DNA from: Pelagophyceae sp. CCMP2097
Taxonomy: Eukaryota > Sar > Pelagophyceae
Length of the DNA stretch: 64,000 nt
Assembly (NCBI GenBank): GCA_026770575.1
Contig: MU657176.1
Coordinates: 230,408 to 294,407, forward strand
Direction of reading: 5' to 3'
Positions 63,300-64,000 of the stretch are shown piece by piece (within the stretch, counting starts at the first letter, position 1; each line of letters starts with the position of its first letter). Both the position numbers and the translations under genes were made by a program. The notes under the pieces were generated by a model, which did no database searches, was not told the origin of the DNA, and worked only from the letters and a program-made list of their open reading frames with translations.

Positions 63300-64000
63300 T
63301 TTGAATCATTCCCAGCCATTTCCAACGGTTGGGAGGTATCGTTTTCGGTACGAGCGAGTCTCGTTCACCCGAGAAGCCTACCCCGCGCGCGCGCGTTCGG
63401 CCCATCTTACCGGCGCACCAGATGTTGCGCGCCGGGGCCCTCGTGGGCCCTGGCGCCACGGTCCTCGCGGGCCTCGCGGTGCGCCTCCGCGGGCCCGGCG
63501 GGGCCCTCGTGCGCCCTCGCGCCAGGGCCGTCGCCAGGGCCGTCGTGGGCGTCGCGGAGGGCCTCGTCGTGCGCGGCCGGTGCATGCACCTCCGCCTCTG
63601 CTTCCTCGGGGCTTCGTCGGCCGAGTGCTCCCCGCCGCCTTGCCCAGCGGGCACCGCGGGCACGAGCCCGCCCACCAGCCCAGTCGCCGCCGCTGCGCTC
63701 CTGCTCGCCGCCGTGCGCGCCCCGCCGAGCCCGGTGACGGCCGACGCCACGCGTTCTCGCGTCGCTTCCGAGGCGATCCTCTCGAAGGCGACGTCGACCA
63801 TGAAGGCGTACGGCGACTTCACGACTCTGAAGAAGGGTGCGATCGGCGAATTCGCGGATTGGTGCGCGGCCGACTCGAACGAAACGGTGCGTGGTGACAA
63901 GGTTCCTCGACTGTGCTTGGGACAAGACGCCGAATCTGGTCCACGCCGTACCCGGTTTCTCGCGTCGCGCGACTGTGTGCTGCTGTAGGTGCGTGGAGTC
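63300..64000 (+). CDS. possible gene running off the right edge
   Basis: Not recognised. A frame from about 63329 is open to 63988. Its last part (SEAILSKATSTMKAYGDFTT then LKKGAIGEFADWCAADSNET) looks like real protein and is followed by a GTGCGTGG donor at about 63886. The first part is Ala/Arg/Gly-rich with repeated GGCCCTCGTG-like DNA (63430-63560) and may not be coding. Treat as a partial gene of low certainty. Confidence 0.3.

Noticed and set aside
63430..63570. GGCCCTCGTG-type repeats, considered as a CRISPR array or satellite
   Set aside because: Units are short, irregular and without unique spacers; best seen as GC-rich low complexity. No CRISPR array is seen anywhere in the window.
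62455..63900. 481-codon minus-strand open frame at the right edge
   Set aside because: Low-complexity Arg/Ala, overlaps the small mitochondrial gene and reads as antisense; no domain motif.

Overview
This is a nuclear segment of a GC-rich, intron-bearing eukaryotic microalga. Most genes have several exons separated by very short introns (mostly 44-120 bases, donors often GTGCG or GTGAG, acceptors usually TAG or CAG). Two nuclear genes encode plastid-type proteins whose N-termini have a signal peptide followed by an F-A-P or F-Q-P cleavage motif (a cold-shock protein at 26.2-26.5 kb and translation initiation factor IF-1 at 31.2-32.1 kb). That bipartite 'ASAFAP' presequence is typical of algae with a red-derived secondary plastid. 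With high GC, tiny introns and tight packing, I infer a stramenopile, most likely a pelagophyte (Aureococcus- or Pelagomonas-like). The species call is inference.

Layout, left half: REV3 N-terminus (1-2042, -); PP2C phosphatase fused to a pseudokinase (2235-6492, +); SET-domain methyltransferase (6749-7855, -); double cyclic-nucleotide-binding protein (8145-10071, +); a large rabconnectin-3/RAV1-like gene (10494-18957, -); CCCH+GRF zinc-finger protein (19200-19971, -); spermidine synthase (20223-21282, -); NF-YC (21487-about 21996, +); organellar TPR protein (22250-23165, -); JmjC-TPR protein (23293-25778, +); plastid cold-shock protein; SAICAR synthetase (26777-28071, -); LRR/coiled-coil protein (28287-31040, +); plastid IF-1 (31247-32057, -).

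Middle: 32.1-36.5 kb is a repeat island. It holds two elements bounded by perfect 16-bp terminal inverted repeats, three copies of a 29-bp sequence, short tandem repeats, and an AT-richer decayed reverse-transcriptase-like fragment.

Right half: F-actin capping protein beta (37095-38287, +); PDZ-like protein (38721-39886, +); a two-RRM protein with sixteen 37-residue repeats (40605-43394, +); a GT8-GT90 double glycosyltransferase (43421-46553, -); Tubby-like protein (46985-48283, +); HMG-box protein (48449-49832, -); TMEM184/LAZ1-like membrane protein (50157-51879, -); a 0.6-kb inverted-repeat element (52039-52651); an uncharacterised membrane protein (52950-53998, -); CDP-diacylglycerol synthase (54213-55885, -); a SnoaL-like plastid or secreted protein (55996-57666, +); PKA regulatory subunit (58163-59691, -); WW-domain protein (60012-60668, +); divergent actin (60972-62408, +); a small mitochondrial protein (62567-63009, +); and a probable partial gene at the right edge.

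The genes are a mixed housekeeping set, not an operon. The recurring theme is architecture: eight head-to-head gene pairs share intergenic gaps of 110-431 bases, and several proteins are unusual fusions (PP2C-pseudokinase, GT8-GT90, JmjC-TPR, RRM-repeat). Several introns are best explained with GC-AG rather than GT-AG borders. Exon borders were placed by eye from frame continuity, splice dinucleotides and family alignment from memory. Where exon lengths summed to an intact frame I say so; elsewhere only outer bounds are given.
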